From NCBI GenBank assembly GCA_031263965.1, contig JAISES010000450.1, positions 1 to 14,530 on the forward strand: DNA of 14,530 nucleotides, in the 5' to 3' direction. The stretch's first letter is position 1. Every line of letters starts with the position of its first letter. The notes under the pieces are model-generated. The model was not told the origin of the DNA, made no database searches, and saw only the letters and a program-made list of their open reading frames with translations. The DNA comes from Prevotella sp. (lineage in GTDB: Bacteria > Bacteroidota > Bacteroidia > Bacteroidales > Dysgonomonadaceae). Both the position numbers and the translations under genes were made by a program. This document shows, one piece after another, positions 7,097 to 14,530 of the stretch.

Positions 7097-8536
7097 ATGA
7101 ATACAAATAAAGTTACATTAAAAGAGAAAGTCGGATACGGTTTCGGCGACATGGCATCATCTATGTTCTGGAAAATATTCGGAATGTACTCGTTGTTTTT
7201 CTATACCGATGTTTTCGGGATAACTGCTGCTGCTGCCGGAACAATGTTTGTTGTTACGCGTTTTGCAGATTGTGCTTTAGATGTGATCATCGGTATTGCG
7301 GCAGACCGTACCAAAACCCGATGGGGTAGGTACCGGCCATATCTATTATGGTTTGCTATACCATTTTCGGTAATGGGGGTTATTGCTTTCTTTGTGCCTG
7401 ATTTTGGTTATACGGGTAAAGTGGTTTATGCATATATTACTTTTTCATTGATGATGATTATTTATTCTCTTATCAATGTGCCATATGCATCATTATTGGG
7501 AGTTATGTCACCCAATCCGAAGGAACGGAATGTGCTTTCGTCGTACCGTATGTCCTTTGCCTTCATCGGTAGCTTTATCACATTTATGTTGTTACAGCCG
7601 TTGATCGATGGCTATGCAAAAGTATTCGGACCGGATGGTTTACAGGTTGCGGAAAAGGCAGTAGAAGCCACTATTAGCACCATGCCTATAGCTTGGACAT
7701 TGGGTGTAGCTACTATTGGGGTGATTTGCTCAATATTATTTTTCTTATGCTTTAAATGGACGCGCGAACGAGTAGAACCTGTAGTCGAAGAAAAAGATCC
7801 TTCTGTAAAAAAGGATTTAATTAATCTTGTAAAAAATGTACCATGGTGGATATTGGTGGCAACAGGTCTTGCAGCTTTGTTGTTTAATGCAGTTCGTGAC
7901 GGTGTGGCCATCTATTATTTCAGAGACTATGTACAAGTCGCCTATAAGATGCCGTTTACAGGCTGGGATATGACTACTGTTTACTTTCTGATAGGACAAG
8001 CTGCCAATCTTATTGGGGTTATGATGGCTCCCGGGTTGTCCGACAAATACGGTAAACGCAAGACTTATATGATAGCAATGGCCGGAGCGGCTGTCCTTAG
8101 CGCTATATTCTTCTTTGTGCCTGATCAGTTAGGCTGGATTCTATTGTTGCAGACTTTGATATCGCTTTGTGCCGGTTATGTATTGCCTCTATTGTGGAGC
8201 ATGTTTGCCGATATAGTAGACTATCAGGAATTGAAGACAAATCGCCGCACATCAGGATTGATATTTTCTTCTTCGTCTATGTCTCAGAAATTAGGATGGG
8301 CTTTAGGTTCGGGACTTACCGGAGGTATGTTGTTTTTGTTTAAATACAATCCTGATTTGGTAGAGCAAAGTACTCAAACCATTTTTGGAGAACGCCTGAT
8401 GATCAGCCTGATTCCTGCGGCTTGCTGTGTACTGGCCTTTATAGGTATGTTCTTTTATCCACTGACTGAAAAGAAAGTAAAAGAGGCAACAGCCGAACTG
8501 GAAAAAAGAAGAGCCGAAAAACTGGGAAACCGGTAA
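7097..8536 (+). CDS. GPH-family sugar:cation symporter
   Basis: This 479-residue inner-membrane protein has about 12 hydrophobic segments and belongs to the glycoside-pentoside-hexuronide:cation symporter family (MelB, XylP, LacS). It has the family start (KEKVGYGFGDMASSMFW) and the helix II motif R55-x2-D58-x3-D62, equivalent to the cation-site residues R52, D55 and D59 of MelB. The loop G66-I-A-A-D-R-T-K-T-R-W-G-R-Y-R-P follows. Helix IV has N127-V-P-Y where MelB has Asp124-I-P-F, so sugar or ion specificity may differ. A second half-motif (DKYGKRK, near 317) marks the start of the C-terminal domain. A Lys/Glu-rich tail ends the protein. The substrate cannot be read from sequence and no glycosidase gene is adjacent. 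It is probably transcribed from the promoter at 6828-6859. Confidence 0.9.
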   Translation: MNTNKVTLKEKVGYGFGDMASSMFWKIFGMYSLFFYTDVFGITAAAAGTMFVVTRFADCALDVIIGIAADRTKTRWGRYRPYLLWFAIPFSVMGVIAFFVPDFGYTGKVVYAYITFSLMMIIYSLINVPYASLLGVMSPNPKERNVLSSYRMSFAFIGSFITFMLLQPLIDGYAKVFGPDGLQVAEKAVEATISTMPIAWTLGVATIGVICSILFFLCFKWTRERVEPVVEEKDPSVKKDLINLVKNVPWWILVATGLAALLFNAVRDGVAIYYFRDYVQVAYKMPFTGWDMTTVYFLIGQAANLIGVMMAPGLSDKYGKRKTYMIAMAGAAVLSAIFFFVPDQLGWILLLQTLISLCAGYVLPLLWSMFADIVDYQELKTNRRTSGLIFSSSSMSQKLGWALGSGLTGGMLFLFKYNPDLVEQSTQTIFGERLMISLIPAACCVLAFIGMFFYPLTEKKVKEATAELEKRRAEKLGNR

Positions 8537-8623
8537 TTGAATATGGACGGATTTGGAAAAGAACTGGAAGTTTGAATTTATTCTTTTGATTTATAATTGA
8601 TTAATAACAAGAAAAATTACACT

Positions 8624-8683
8624 GGGGTGCACTGAGTATCTGTTCCATTCTCAGTGCACCTCAGTGCAATAAATGCATTTTTT
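8624..8683. terminator. Terminator between convergent transcription units
   Basis: GGTGCACTGAG (8626-8636) and CTCAGTGCACC (8650-8660) form a perfect 11-bp stem with a 13-base loop. TCAGTGCA then repeats once more at 8661-8668, and a T run (8678-8683) follows. It lies between the symporter (plus) and the polyferredoxin gene (minus) and could serve both. On the minus strand the tail is TGTAATTTTTC. The rest of 8537-8756 shows nothing else. Confidence 0.55.
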
Positions 8684-8756
8684 CACAGATGATTTCATTG
8701 TAATATGTTGAGAATAAATAGCATATAGCGTATGAAAATCTTCTGCCATGACTGAT

Positions 8757-10292
8757 TCAGAATCCGAAACCATCTACTACTATATTTTCTTTTTCTTCTT
8801 CTTTGAAGGCTTCTCTTTTATGGTGATCTTTGTTCCCCTCTACAAAAATAGCTCTATGCGGCCTCACCGGACAGATATATTCGCAACCACCGCATCCTAC
8901 GCAAATATCAGGGTTTGTATGGGGTATGGTCAGTCCTTCATGCCCTTCGTAAGGTATCATAGTCACAGCTTGAGTAGGGCAGTGTTCGGCGCAGGCGCCA
9001 CAGTTAGTCTCTTCTGTATGTACAACGCAAATATCCTGTGTAAAAGTAACCCTGCCTATTTGTAGCATATGCTTTTCATCCTGTGTAAGAGGGAGTAATG
9101 CTCCATTTGGACAAATGTCGGCACAAACGGTACAGTTATAATTACAGAAACCTTTTTCGTAGTTCATCATAGGCTGCATGATACCACCTAATCCATATTC
9201 CATAAAGGCCGGCTTGATGACATTCGACGGGCATCTGCTCACACAAAGGTGACAGGACGTACAATGATCGAGAAGATGTTTTGCGCTTTGCGAACCAGGA
9301 GGGCTGACCGGCGTTTGGCGCGTAGGTGCATTTGTCCCTGACAACTGAGCCGCTTTTTCCTGTGCATATACGGCCGGAACAGTAATCGCTGTTGTGAGAG
9401 TAGTCATAAGAAACTGCCTTTTGCCCATGTCGGTCGCTTCCGCCCCTTCTTGTTTCTTGTTTTTTATTGAAGGACTAAATTTCAGTGCATTCTGCGAGCA
9501 GCTATCCAGGCAGTTGAAGCAAGCTACACAGCGGCTGTAATCCACCGAATGATTCTTGCTATCGATACACGAAGCCTTACATTTTCCGGCGCAGGCACCG
9601 CATTTGTTACACCGGTTTTCATCGATACGTACTTTAAACAGGGAGAACTTGCCAAGAAAACCCAGTACCGTGCCTACAGGACAGATCGTGTTACAGTAAG
9701 TTCGTCCATATTTCCATGCCAGAAAGCCAATTGCGAGAAATGTTACTATTCCGGCAATAAAAGCAAAGAGACTCAGAATAACAATTTCCACTTTATAAAA
9801 GGTATAATTGCCAAAACCGGTGAAAATGGATTCCAACACATTATTCCCTGCCATATAAACAGGCTTGAATACATTTGTGATCATACGTCCGTACGCACTA
9901 TAAGGGTCGACCAACCCTAAAAACAGAGGCAGATTGAGAAAAAATGTAATTATCGTTGCCCCAAGAACAGACCAGCGCAAAATACTCTTTGCTTTGCTGT
10001 ACCTGTACCTTTTCTTCTTTTTCGAGAAAATCCTGCGTTTCGAAAACCAGCTTACGATATCCTGATATATTCCCATCGGACAAACAGACGAACAATAGAC
10101 TCGTCCGAACAGCAGAGTGAGAATGATAAGCACTGCCAGTATAATAAGACTGCCGCCCAGTATCGCCGGCACTAATTGTATATGAGCCAGCACATGGAAC
10201 TGATTGGGCAGGATAGCGGAAATATCCAGAAAGTAAAACGTAATAAGAGCAAATAGTATGATCGATATACTTACCCGAAGATTCTTTAACAT
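8757..10292 (-). CDS. Membrane polyferredoxin, NapH-NapG-like fusion
   Basis: The 511 residues fall into two halves. The first (1-280) has about four or five membrane segments (6-28, 40-63, 104-126, 168-193), C67-x3-C71-P and C200-x3-C204-P loops as in NapH and NosR, then two [4Fe-4S] sites (C228-x2-C231-x2-C234-x3-C238; C255-x2-C258-x2-C261-x3-C265). The second half opens with MGKRQFLMTTLTTAITVPAV (289-308), which looks like a decayed Tat signal, and carries further Cys groups at C344/347/350/354, C383/387/390/394, C431/434/438 and C464/467/470/474. NapH and NapG pass electrons from quinol to periplasmic reductases, so a similar role is inferred, with the DUF362 protein as a possible partner. 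The start codon shares a base with the DUF362 stop (TAATG). The tail ends in GFGF. The electron acceptor is unknown. Confidence 0.85.
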   Translation of the reverse strand: MLKNLRVSISIILFALITFYFLDISAILPNQFHVLAHIQLVPAILGGSLIILAVLIILTLLFGRVYCSSVCPMGIYQDIVSWFSKRRIFSKKKKRYRYSKAKSILRWSVLGATIITFFLNLPLFLGLVDPYSAYGRMITNVFKPVYMAGNNVLESIFTGFGNYTFYKVEIVILSLFAFIAGIVTFLAIGFLAWKYGRTYCNTICPVGTVLGFLGKFSLFKVRIDENRCNKCGACAGKCKASCIDSKNHSVDYSRCVACFNCLDSCSQNALKFSPSIKNKKQEGAEATDMGKRQFLMTTLTTAITVPAVYAQEKAAQLSGTNAPTRQTPVSPPGSQSAKHLLDHCTSCHLCVSRCPSNVIKPAFMEYGLGGIMQPMMNYEKGFCNYNCTVCADICPNGALLPLTQDEKHMLQIGRVTFTQDICVVHTEETNCGACAEHCPTQAVTMIPYEGHEGLTIPHTNPDICVGCGGCEYICPVRPHRAIFVEGNKDHHKREAFKEEEKENIVVDGFGF

Positions 10293-11230
10293 TATATTTT
10301 GATTCTTCTTATATTAAGTTTATCGATATCCATTGTTCCCAATTTCAGCTTTTGTCCGTTGGCTAAGTGCCCTACGTGGCTAAGAGGCATTTCTCTTACC
10401 TGAGAGAAGAATTTAGCGGCGGCAGTGTCTACGGCTACAATATCCTGTGATATAAATAGCCCTTTAGTATCGACGACGTCGGCGGCCGACCTGCCTTGAG
10501 GACCGTTTGTTTTAACTATCCGGTATGCGTCTACCACGTTCAGAACGGGCTTTTTTGAGTATGTGCATACATCGGCTATGCACTGTTGCAGGCCGCTGCT
10601 ATGGAATATTCTTCTATCCCATACAATACCCATATAATTTTTCATCGACATTGTAAGGTTGGCTCCTCCATGATGTTTCAATACAGGAACGTTTATCCAT
10701 GCATCGCAATTGAAAATAGCTTCGTGTATTTTCACATTTTTGAGCGTAACTCCACCAGGTAGCGGAACGCTCTTATAATATGATTCTTCATGCGCCGGCA
10801 CTACTTTTGCACCGGCAGCTTTTGCCGCAGCTTCTATTCCGCTGTTTTTATAGCACTTGAGCCAATCATCGCAAGTATGATCAAAAACAGTGACTTCCTT
10901 CGCTCCGGCAGCAAGGCACTGACGGATAATTTCAGATACGAGTTTAGGATTGGTATTTCCGGCAAGTTCCGGCGCTTTGTCCCAGCCTATATTTGGCTTA
11001 ACAACCACTTTTGCACCTTTCTTAATGAATTTTCCCATTCCTCCCATTTCGGTAATAGCGCGCCTGAACATGACATCGGGCTCACCTCCCATAACGGCAA
11101 CCATATCTACGGGGTTGCCTGCTTGAGAACTATTGACAGTTTCCGCCAATATATCCATACCTCCACTTGCCTTTATTGTTGCGGCTGCACCAGTAATGGC
11201 AATAGCTTGTAAAAATTTTCTTCTGTCCAT
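10292..11230 (-). CDS. Tat-exported DUF362 protein
   Basis: This 312-residue protein begins with a twin-arginine signal (MDRRKFLQAIAITGAAATI), so it is probably exported folded, as cofactor proteins are. It shows the DUF362 blocks in order: VVVKPNIGW (residues 75-83), the EVTVFDHTCDDW region, VPVLKHHGGANLTMSMKNYM (about 182-201), VLNVVDAYRI, and the late DIVAVDTAAAKFF. DUF362 is widespread and uncharacterised; no Cys ligand set typical of iron-sulfur clusters is present in this copy. The gene is the fourth of a five-gene operon. It starts 32 bases after the TonB receptor stop and shares one base with the polyferredoxin start, which suggests that the two proteins work together. It is a diverged paralogue of the frameshifted gene at 334-1480. 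Confidence 0.88.
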   Translation of the reverse strand: MDRRKFLQAIAITGAAATIKASGGMDILAETVNSSQAGNPVDMVAVMGGEPDVMFRRAITEMGGMGKFIKKGAKVVVKPNIGWDKAPELAGNTNPKLVSEIIRQCLAAGAKEVTVFDHTCDDWLKCYKNSGIEAAAKAAGAKVVPAHEESYYKSVPLPGGVTLKNVKIHEAIFNCDAWINVPVLKHHGGANLTMSMKNYMGIVWDRRIFHSSGLQQCIADVCTYSKKPVLNVVDAYRIVKTNGPQGRSAADVVDTKGLFISQDIVAVDTAAAKFFSQVREMPLSHVGHLANGQKLKLGTMDIDKLNIRRIKI

Positions 11231-11262
11231 AATAGCCTAAATTATATTTAACTCTTTTGATT

Positions 11263-13131
11263 TTAAAATTTAAGATTGATGCCGCCGAACACAGTCGCCC
11301 GAGGCATAGGGTAGCCCGCGTTGATCTCGTAATTTTGGGCTAACAGGTTCTCTCCTCTTGCAAATATTTCCAATATATTTGCCGGTTTGTAAGCAATCCT
11401 TACGTTCCAGAGGGTGAACGATTCTTTTCTAACTTCCGTATACAAGTTGTTTATGTATTGTACACCTGTGGAAAAACTCCATTTCCGGCGGGTATAACTT
11501 GTTCCTGCATATAGTTTATGTTCGGGTGAAGCCGTTACTATGTGTTTCATATGTAACCAGCTATAATTGGCCGATATGTCCCAATCTGGATTTATTTTAT
11601 AATTGGTGGAGAACTCAACGCCGTAATTTTCTATTTTACCTGTATTCATGTAGATAGGTGTTGGCACAGTTTCCAGCTTTATACTGTTGTCGCCTTTAAT
11701 ATAAAAGAAACCTAAATCGAAACTAAGGGAATGGTTCAGCAGCTTCTGAGAGGCCGACAGCTCGTAGTTCATCAATCTTTCAGGCTTTAAATCGGGATTC
11801 TTAGGGCCGAACATATACATCTCGCGGATGGTAGGGTTGCGGAATCCTTTGCTTACAATGCCTTTTAAAACAGTGTTTTCCGAAGCAAAATAGCTTAATC
11901 CGGCTTGTGGTATCCATTCTGTTCCGGTACGTGAATGATGATCTATCCTGATGCCCGCATTGAATACTACTTTACCAAGAATGTTTTGTTGAAAGTTGAG
12001 ATAGCCAGCTACTTCGTTTTCACTTTTACGCGCTATGTCTTTATTCTCAGTATTGTCCATGAAAATATTCCATGCATGACCTCCGAAATGCTGATAATCG
12101 ATTCCGGCAGTTGTCCGGTTGCCTTGAAAGAGATTATATGTCTGGTACAATGAAACACCCAGCATCCTGTCACTCGATCTGAAACGCTCGTTCCGGGGTG
12201 TTCCTCCGGGCACGTATCCATCGTTGATTTTGTGTGTGCCGAAATTGTAGAAAAACTTCAGAGCGCCGGATGTCTTTTCATAATTATTTTCCAACGAAAA
12301 AGAAGTAACGCCGCGCGTAATATCGGCATCATTGTCAACAACAGGGCTAGTGACAGTTCCCGGGTTAGAGGCTTTAAAGTTTATCAGGTCGAGATCAACG
12401 AACGATTTCCAATTTGGAGTAAAGTCATATCCTGTCTTTGCATATCCGCTGTATTGCTCAAAATCCATATCCTTGCGGTTATTGTCGCTGCGGTTATATC
12501 CAAGCGAAACGAAGCTGTTAAATTTTCCCGACCGCACGGCATTATTCAGTTCCGTGCTCAGTGTATTATATGAGCCGTACATGGCGCGTAGTCCGGTTTT
12601 TATCCCGTCTTGCTGTTGTTTTTTCGTAATAATATTTATTACGCCGCCCATAGCATTCGATCCGTAAAGAACGGATGCAGGGCCTCGTACAACTTCTACA
12701 CGGTCTGCCATCAGTGTTTGGTAAGAATCGGCCAGAGGGTGTCCCATCAAACCCATGTATTGGGGATGTCCGTCTATCAGCATTAATACCTGGGCGGTTG
12801 GACTTCCTCCTATGCCCCTGATGGTTATCCCACCGGCTGCACCCGTGGATACTCCGTACCCCATAATACCTCGCGAAGTAATAAATAAGCTCGGAACCTG
12901 CTCGGTAATGACCAGAAGTAACGATTGCTCGAATCTGCCCTCTATCAGTTTATTCCCTACTACCGTAACACTCATCGGTAAATTGTTTAAATTTACTTCG
13001 GGACGGCTGCCTGTAATTACGATTTCACCCAGATTGACAGAATCGCGAATCTCTGTCCGGGGGTTATCTTTAGAGTATAAGGTGTGTAGCGATGCCATCA
13101 GTAGTATAATGACGCAGAACTTTTTCTTCAT
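11263..13131 (-). CDS. TonB-dependent outer-membrane receptor
   Basis: This outer-membrane active transporter has 622 residues from the start chosen here. That ATG (13131) begins a clean signal peptide (MKKKFCVIILLMASLHTLYS); an earlier in-frame ATG at 13197 would overlap the phosphoribosyltransferase gene and lacks a signal. GEIVITGSR near the mature N terminus resembles a TonB box and plug start. The plug has GGITIRGIGGSPTAQVLMLI, then ADRVEVVRGPASVLYGSNAM and GGVINIITKK. A beta-barrel ends in the terminal Phe (FGGINLKF). There is no N-terminal carboxypeptidase-like domain and no SusD neighbour, so it resembles BtuB, FepA or CirA-type receptors for siderophores or vitamins rather than glycan receptors. 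It lies third in the operon, 4 bases after the phosphoribosyltransferase stop. The ligand is unknown. Confidence 0.92.
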   Translation of the reverse strand: MKKKFCVIILLMASLHTLYSKDNPRTEIRDSVNLGEIVITGSRPEVNLNNLPMSVTVVGNKLIEGRFEQSLLLVITEQVPSLFITSRGIMGYGVSTGAAGGITIRGIGGSPTAQVLMLIDGHPQYMGLMGHPLADSYQTLMADRVEVVRGPASVLYGSNAMGGVINIITKKQQQDGIKTGLRAMYGSYNTLSTELNNAVRSGKFNSFVSLGYNRSDNNRKDMDFEQYSGYAKTGYDFTPNWKSFVDLDLINFKASNPGTVTSPVVDNDADITRGVTSFSLENNYEKTSGALKFFYNFGTHKINDGYVPGGTPRNERFRSSDRMLGVSLYQTYNLFQGNRTTAGIDYQHFGGHAWNIFMDNTENKDIARKSENEVAGYLNFQQNILGKVVFNAGIRIDHHSRTGTEWIPQAGLSYFASENTVLKGIVSKGFRNPTIREMYMFGPKNPDLKPERLMNYELSASQKLLNHSLSFDLGFFYIKGDNSIKLETVPTPIYMNTGKIENYGVEFSTNYKINPDWDISANYSWLHMKHIVTASPEHKLYAGTSYTRRKWSFSTGVQYINNLYTEVRKESFTLWNVRIAYKPANILEIFARGENLLAQNYEINAGYPMPRATVFGGINLKF

Positions 13132-13135
13132 ATTT

Positions 13136-13537
13136 TTATAGAATCCAGGGAAATTTAAAACAATCTTCATCGTATAGGGAATAATCAGCTTTTCCATTTA
13201 CTGCAAACGTTTTCAATAGTTTAGCTCCGTTCAGCAATTTACATGCGAAAGCGAGCGATGCTCCGGTTTTTACACGGTCTTCTACAAGCAGGATCGTTTT
13301 ATTCTTATATTCGAAGTCGATAGGAGCTATCAATTGCGGACTATTGTACTTGGGTTTCTGATCCGGATCTCTTAAATTTATTTTTAATAATTGAATACCA
13401 ATGTCTAACCGCTGGTTAAGTATAGCCGCAGGAATAATGCCCCCATTGGCTATAGCGACAATCGTATCAAAACTTTCGGAGAATTGAATGTTGCGGAAGC
13501 GCTCAAGTACTTCCGCATAAGTTTTATCGCATGACAT
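13136..13537 (-). CDS. Small phosphoribosyltransferase-family protein
   Basis: The 133 residues fit a compact type I phosphoribosyltransferase fold. TIVAIANGGIIPA (25-37) corresponds to the early glycine loop, usually RGG, and ILLVEDRVKTGASL (82-95) is the PRPP-binding motif. The two acidic residues (E86, D87) and the T-G pair are intact, while R88 and K90 are unusual at their positions. The protein ends in KFPWIL, and F-P-W is common near the end of COG2236-type xanthine/hypoxanthine phosphoribosyltransferases. The active site therefore looks usable, with a nucleobase or similar ring as likely acceptor. It is cytoplasmic. It sits between the S component (7 bases away) and the TonB receptor (4 bases away), so the substrate may be what those proteins import. 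A regulatory, non-catalytic role is possible. Confidence 0.8.
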   Translation of the reverse strand: MSCDKTYAEVLERFRNIQFSESFDTIVAIANGGIIPAAILNQRLDIGIQLLKINLRDPDQKPKYNSPQLIAPIDFEYKNKTILLVEDRVKTGASLAFACKLLNGAKLLKTFAVNGKADYSLYDEDCFKFPWIL

Positions 13538-13544
13538 TTGTTTA

Positions 13545-14054
13545 TTACAATTTAGCTATGGCTCTTAATAAAGCATATCCTCCAAATACCTGTGCCAGCA
13601 TACCCGGTATACCGGTACGGAAATCTTGGATGGCTGCTACAAAATTTTGGATAACAGCCCATTCTATCAATGTGCCGGCCACCTGATAGGCTAATACGGC
13701 TCCAATGATGGCTAACAGCGATATTTTTTCGAAGCGGTGTGCGGCATATGCAGCGACTCCGGCAAGTAAAGTCGATTTGATTAATATTGCAGGTAATACT
13801 GCTACCGGAGGCATGCCAAACAGGGCGCTGTTCAATAGCGGAGAAAGAATAGCAGTCAATAAGCCTACGCGTAACCCGTACTTGTAAGCAGCTATTAGTG
13901 TGAAGAAATAGATAGGCAGCCATGCCAGCCCTCCACCCGGGATCAAATGGCATATTTGAGGAAGAGCTATATTCCCCATGATGAATAATAGAGCAAACAA
14001 ATATGTTTTGACCTCTTTGTAAGACAATGAATAGAGTTTTACGGTTGTTTCCAT
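13545..14054 (-). CDS. ECF-type transporter S component
   Basis: This 169-residue integral membrane protein has five or six hydrophobic helices and the layout of energy-coupling-factor substrate-binding (S) subunits. Features include HLIPGGGLAWLPIYFFTLIA (36-55), a glycine-rich turn YKYGLRVGLL, and SPLLNSALFGMPPVAVLPAI (71-90). The GMPP loop and the following long helix recall vitamin S components such as those for pantothenate-like or other cofactors, but the substrate is not readable. No EcfA or EcfT gene is present in the window, so it would have to use a shared module encoded elsewhere. It is the first gene of the five-gene operon. The start at 14054 is followed directly by a polar stretch and then helix 1. 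The family call rests on overall pattern rather than an exact motif. Confidence 0.72.
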   Translation of the reverse strand: METTVKLYSLSYKEVKTYLFALLFIMGNIALPQICHLIPGGGLAWLPIYFFTLIAAYKYGLRVGLLTAILSPLLNSALFGMPPVAVLPAILIKSTLLAGVAAYAAHRFEKISLLAIIGAVLAYQVAGTLIEWAVIQNFVAAIQDFRTGIPGMLAQVFGGYALLRAIAKL

Positions 14055-14203
14055 GATGATAATAATTAAAGGAAATATAATAATGATGTTTTAGTATATA
14101 AGGGGATAATCTGTTTTTTTAGATATAATAGATGTTGTGCTAAAAAATATTCTTGTAATGAGCTAGTAATATGATGTGTTTAGTGTTCTTGCTATTCCGA
14201 ATA

Positions 14204-14211
14204 TAAAGGTA
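14204..14211 (-). promoter_or_regulatory. Weak candidate promoter of the five-gene operon
   Basis: TACCTTTA on the minus strand differs from TAnnTTTG at the last base. No -33 box is visible. The implied leader is about 140 bases. Confidence 0.28.
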
Positions 14212-14326
14212 GTTAATAAAATTATCACATGCTTATTGAATAATACCAATTATCACGGTGTTAATTTTTTTTATGTTTTCTGATACATTTTTTTATGTTT
14301 TTTGAATAAAAAATGGATAAAAGTCA

Positions 14327-14354
14327 AAAGCTGCCTTAACTTGAAGCAGCCTTT
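14327..14354 (-). terminator. Probable terminator of an upstream minus-strand gene
   Basis: GCTGC-C-TT and AAGCAGC form a stem with one bulge (14330-14337 and 14344-14350). On the minus strand it is followed by TTTTGACTTTT. It would end transcription coming from beyond the right edge of the window and so insulate the five-gene operon. A plus-strand role is less likely because the plus tail is only CTTTGTATAT. Confidence 0.5.
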
Positions 14355-14400
14355 GTATATCGATTATATCACTGTATTTATTCAGTCGTCATATATAAAC

Positions 14401-14530
14401 AGTTTCTTAGTAACTGTTTGAATTTTATAGCAGATTTTTTTTATAGTTATTTTCAGATGGATTTTTTTCTTTTTGCTTGCAGGTTTAGCGGGCTAAACCA
14501 AAAGTAAAAAGGGAAAAATACGCTGAAAAG
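14401..14530. repeat. Second, inverted copy of the MITE-like repeat (cut by window end)
   Basis: These 130 bases are the reverse complement of 6409-6538 with about eight mismatches and no gaps by eye. They include the end CTTAGTAACTGTTTG plus AATTTTAT (14406-14428) and the palindrome GGTTTAGCGGGCTAAACC (14482-14499). The other end lies outside the window. The shared AGTTTCTTAG at the outer edge (14401-14410) shows that the repeat unit extends at least five bases past the 23-bp inverted repeat. Confidence 0.85.

Larger units (their letters stand above)
14055..14400. other. AT-rich leader of the five-gene operon
   Basis: No gene is seen. The stretch is strongly AT-rich with long A and T runs. 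I looked for a conserved riboswitch core and found none, including the cobalamin box. The only promoter-like string on the minus strand is TACCTTTA (14211-14204), seven of eight positions of an acceptable -7 box, with no TTTG at the right distance. The true promoter remains unlocated. Confidence 0.5.

Noticed and set aside
11263..13131. SusC-type glycan receptor in a polysaccharide utilisation locus
   Set aside because: It lacks the N-terminal carboxypeptidase-like domain and a SusD partner, and is about 620 residues long, whereas SusC proteins are around 1000.
13129..13197. Upstream start (13197) for the TonB receptor
   Set aside because: It would add 22 residues ahead of a good signal peptide and overlap the phosphoribosyltransferase gene by about 60 bases. 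The ATG at 13131 leaves a 4-base gap and a normal signal.
14055..14330. Cobalamin or other riboswitch ahead of the five-gene operon
   Set aside because: The region is almost pure A/T runs and lacks the GC-rich conserved cores of known riboswitch classes. The TonB receptor alone is not evidence for cobalamin.

Overview
The window looks like chromosome of a Bacteroidota bacterium, most likely order Bacteroidales. Upstream regions carry the Bacteroidota sigma-factor consensus (TTTG, about 19-20 bases, TAnnTTTG). Genes lack clear Shine-Dalgarno sequences. There is a TonB-dependent receptor, Cys-lipoproteins and Tat-exported DUF362 proteins. The gene set would suit Dysgonomonas or a relative, but the sequence alone does not prove the genus.

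Layout. Positions 1-333 hold a nest of palindromes and then a promoter. A plus-strand pair follows: a Tat-signal DUF362 gene broken by a frameshift near 721 (334-1480), and a secreted DUF6599-like protein (1477-2223). Next, on the minus strand, come tRNA-Gly(GCC) with its own promoter and terminator, a Rieske-like lipoprotein, queG (epoxyqueuosine reductase) and a membrane-anchored protein resembling a transglutaminase fold. The last three form a likely operon transcribed from about 4640 down to 2607. A monocistronic minus-strand gene at 4787-6169 encodes tyrosine phenol-lyase, identified by all the residues that separate it from tryptophanase. Positions 6170-7096 are a mobile-DNA scar: a 200-bp MITE-like element with 23-bp terminal inverted repeats, the 3' end of an IS1-family transposase, a 47-residue lipoprotein ORF and a 7-bp tandem repeat. 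A GPH-family sugar symporter follows at 7097-8536.

The right third (14054 down to 8757) is a tight five-gene minus-strand operon: ECF-transporter S component, small phosphoribosyltransferase, TonB-dependent receptor, Tat-exported DUF362 protein, and a membrane polyferredoxin that looks like NapH fused to NapG. Gene spacings are 7, 4, 31 and -1 bases. This is the best candidate for an undescribed system. It has an outer-membrane uptake gate, a periplasmic redox module fed by iron-sulfur clusters, an inner-membrane S component and a cytoplasmic ribosylating enzyme, which together suggest uptake and processing of one small molecule. No riboswitch or other substrate clue was seen.

The two DUF362 loci are linked by more than DUF362. 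The DUF6599-like protein at the left locus and the polyferredoxin at the right locus both end in a charged tail followed by G-x-F-G-F or G-F-G-F. A second copy of the MITE-like repeat, inverted relative to the first, runs off the right edge of the window.
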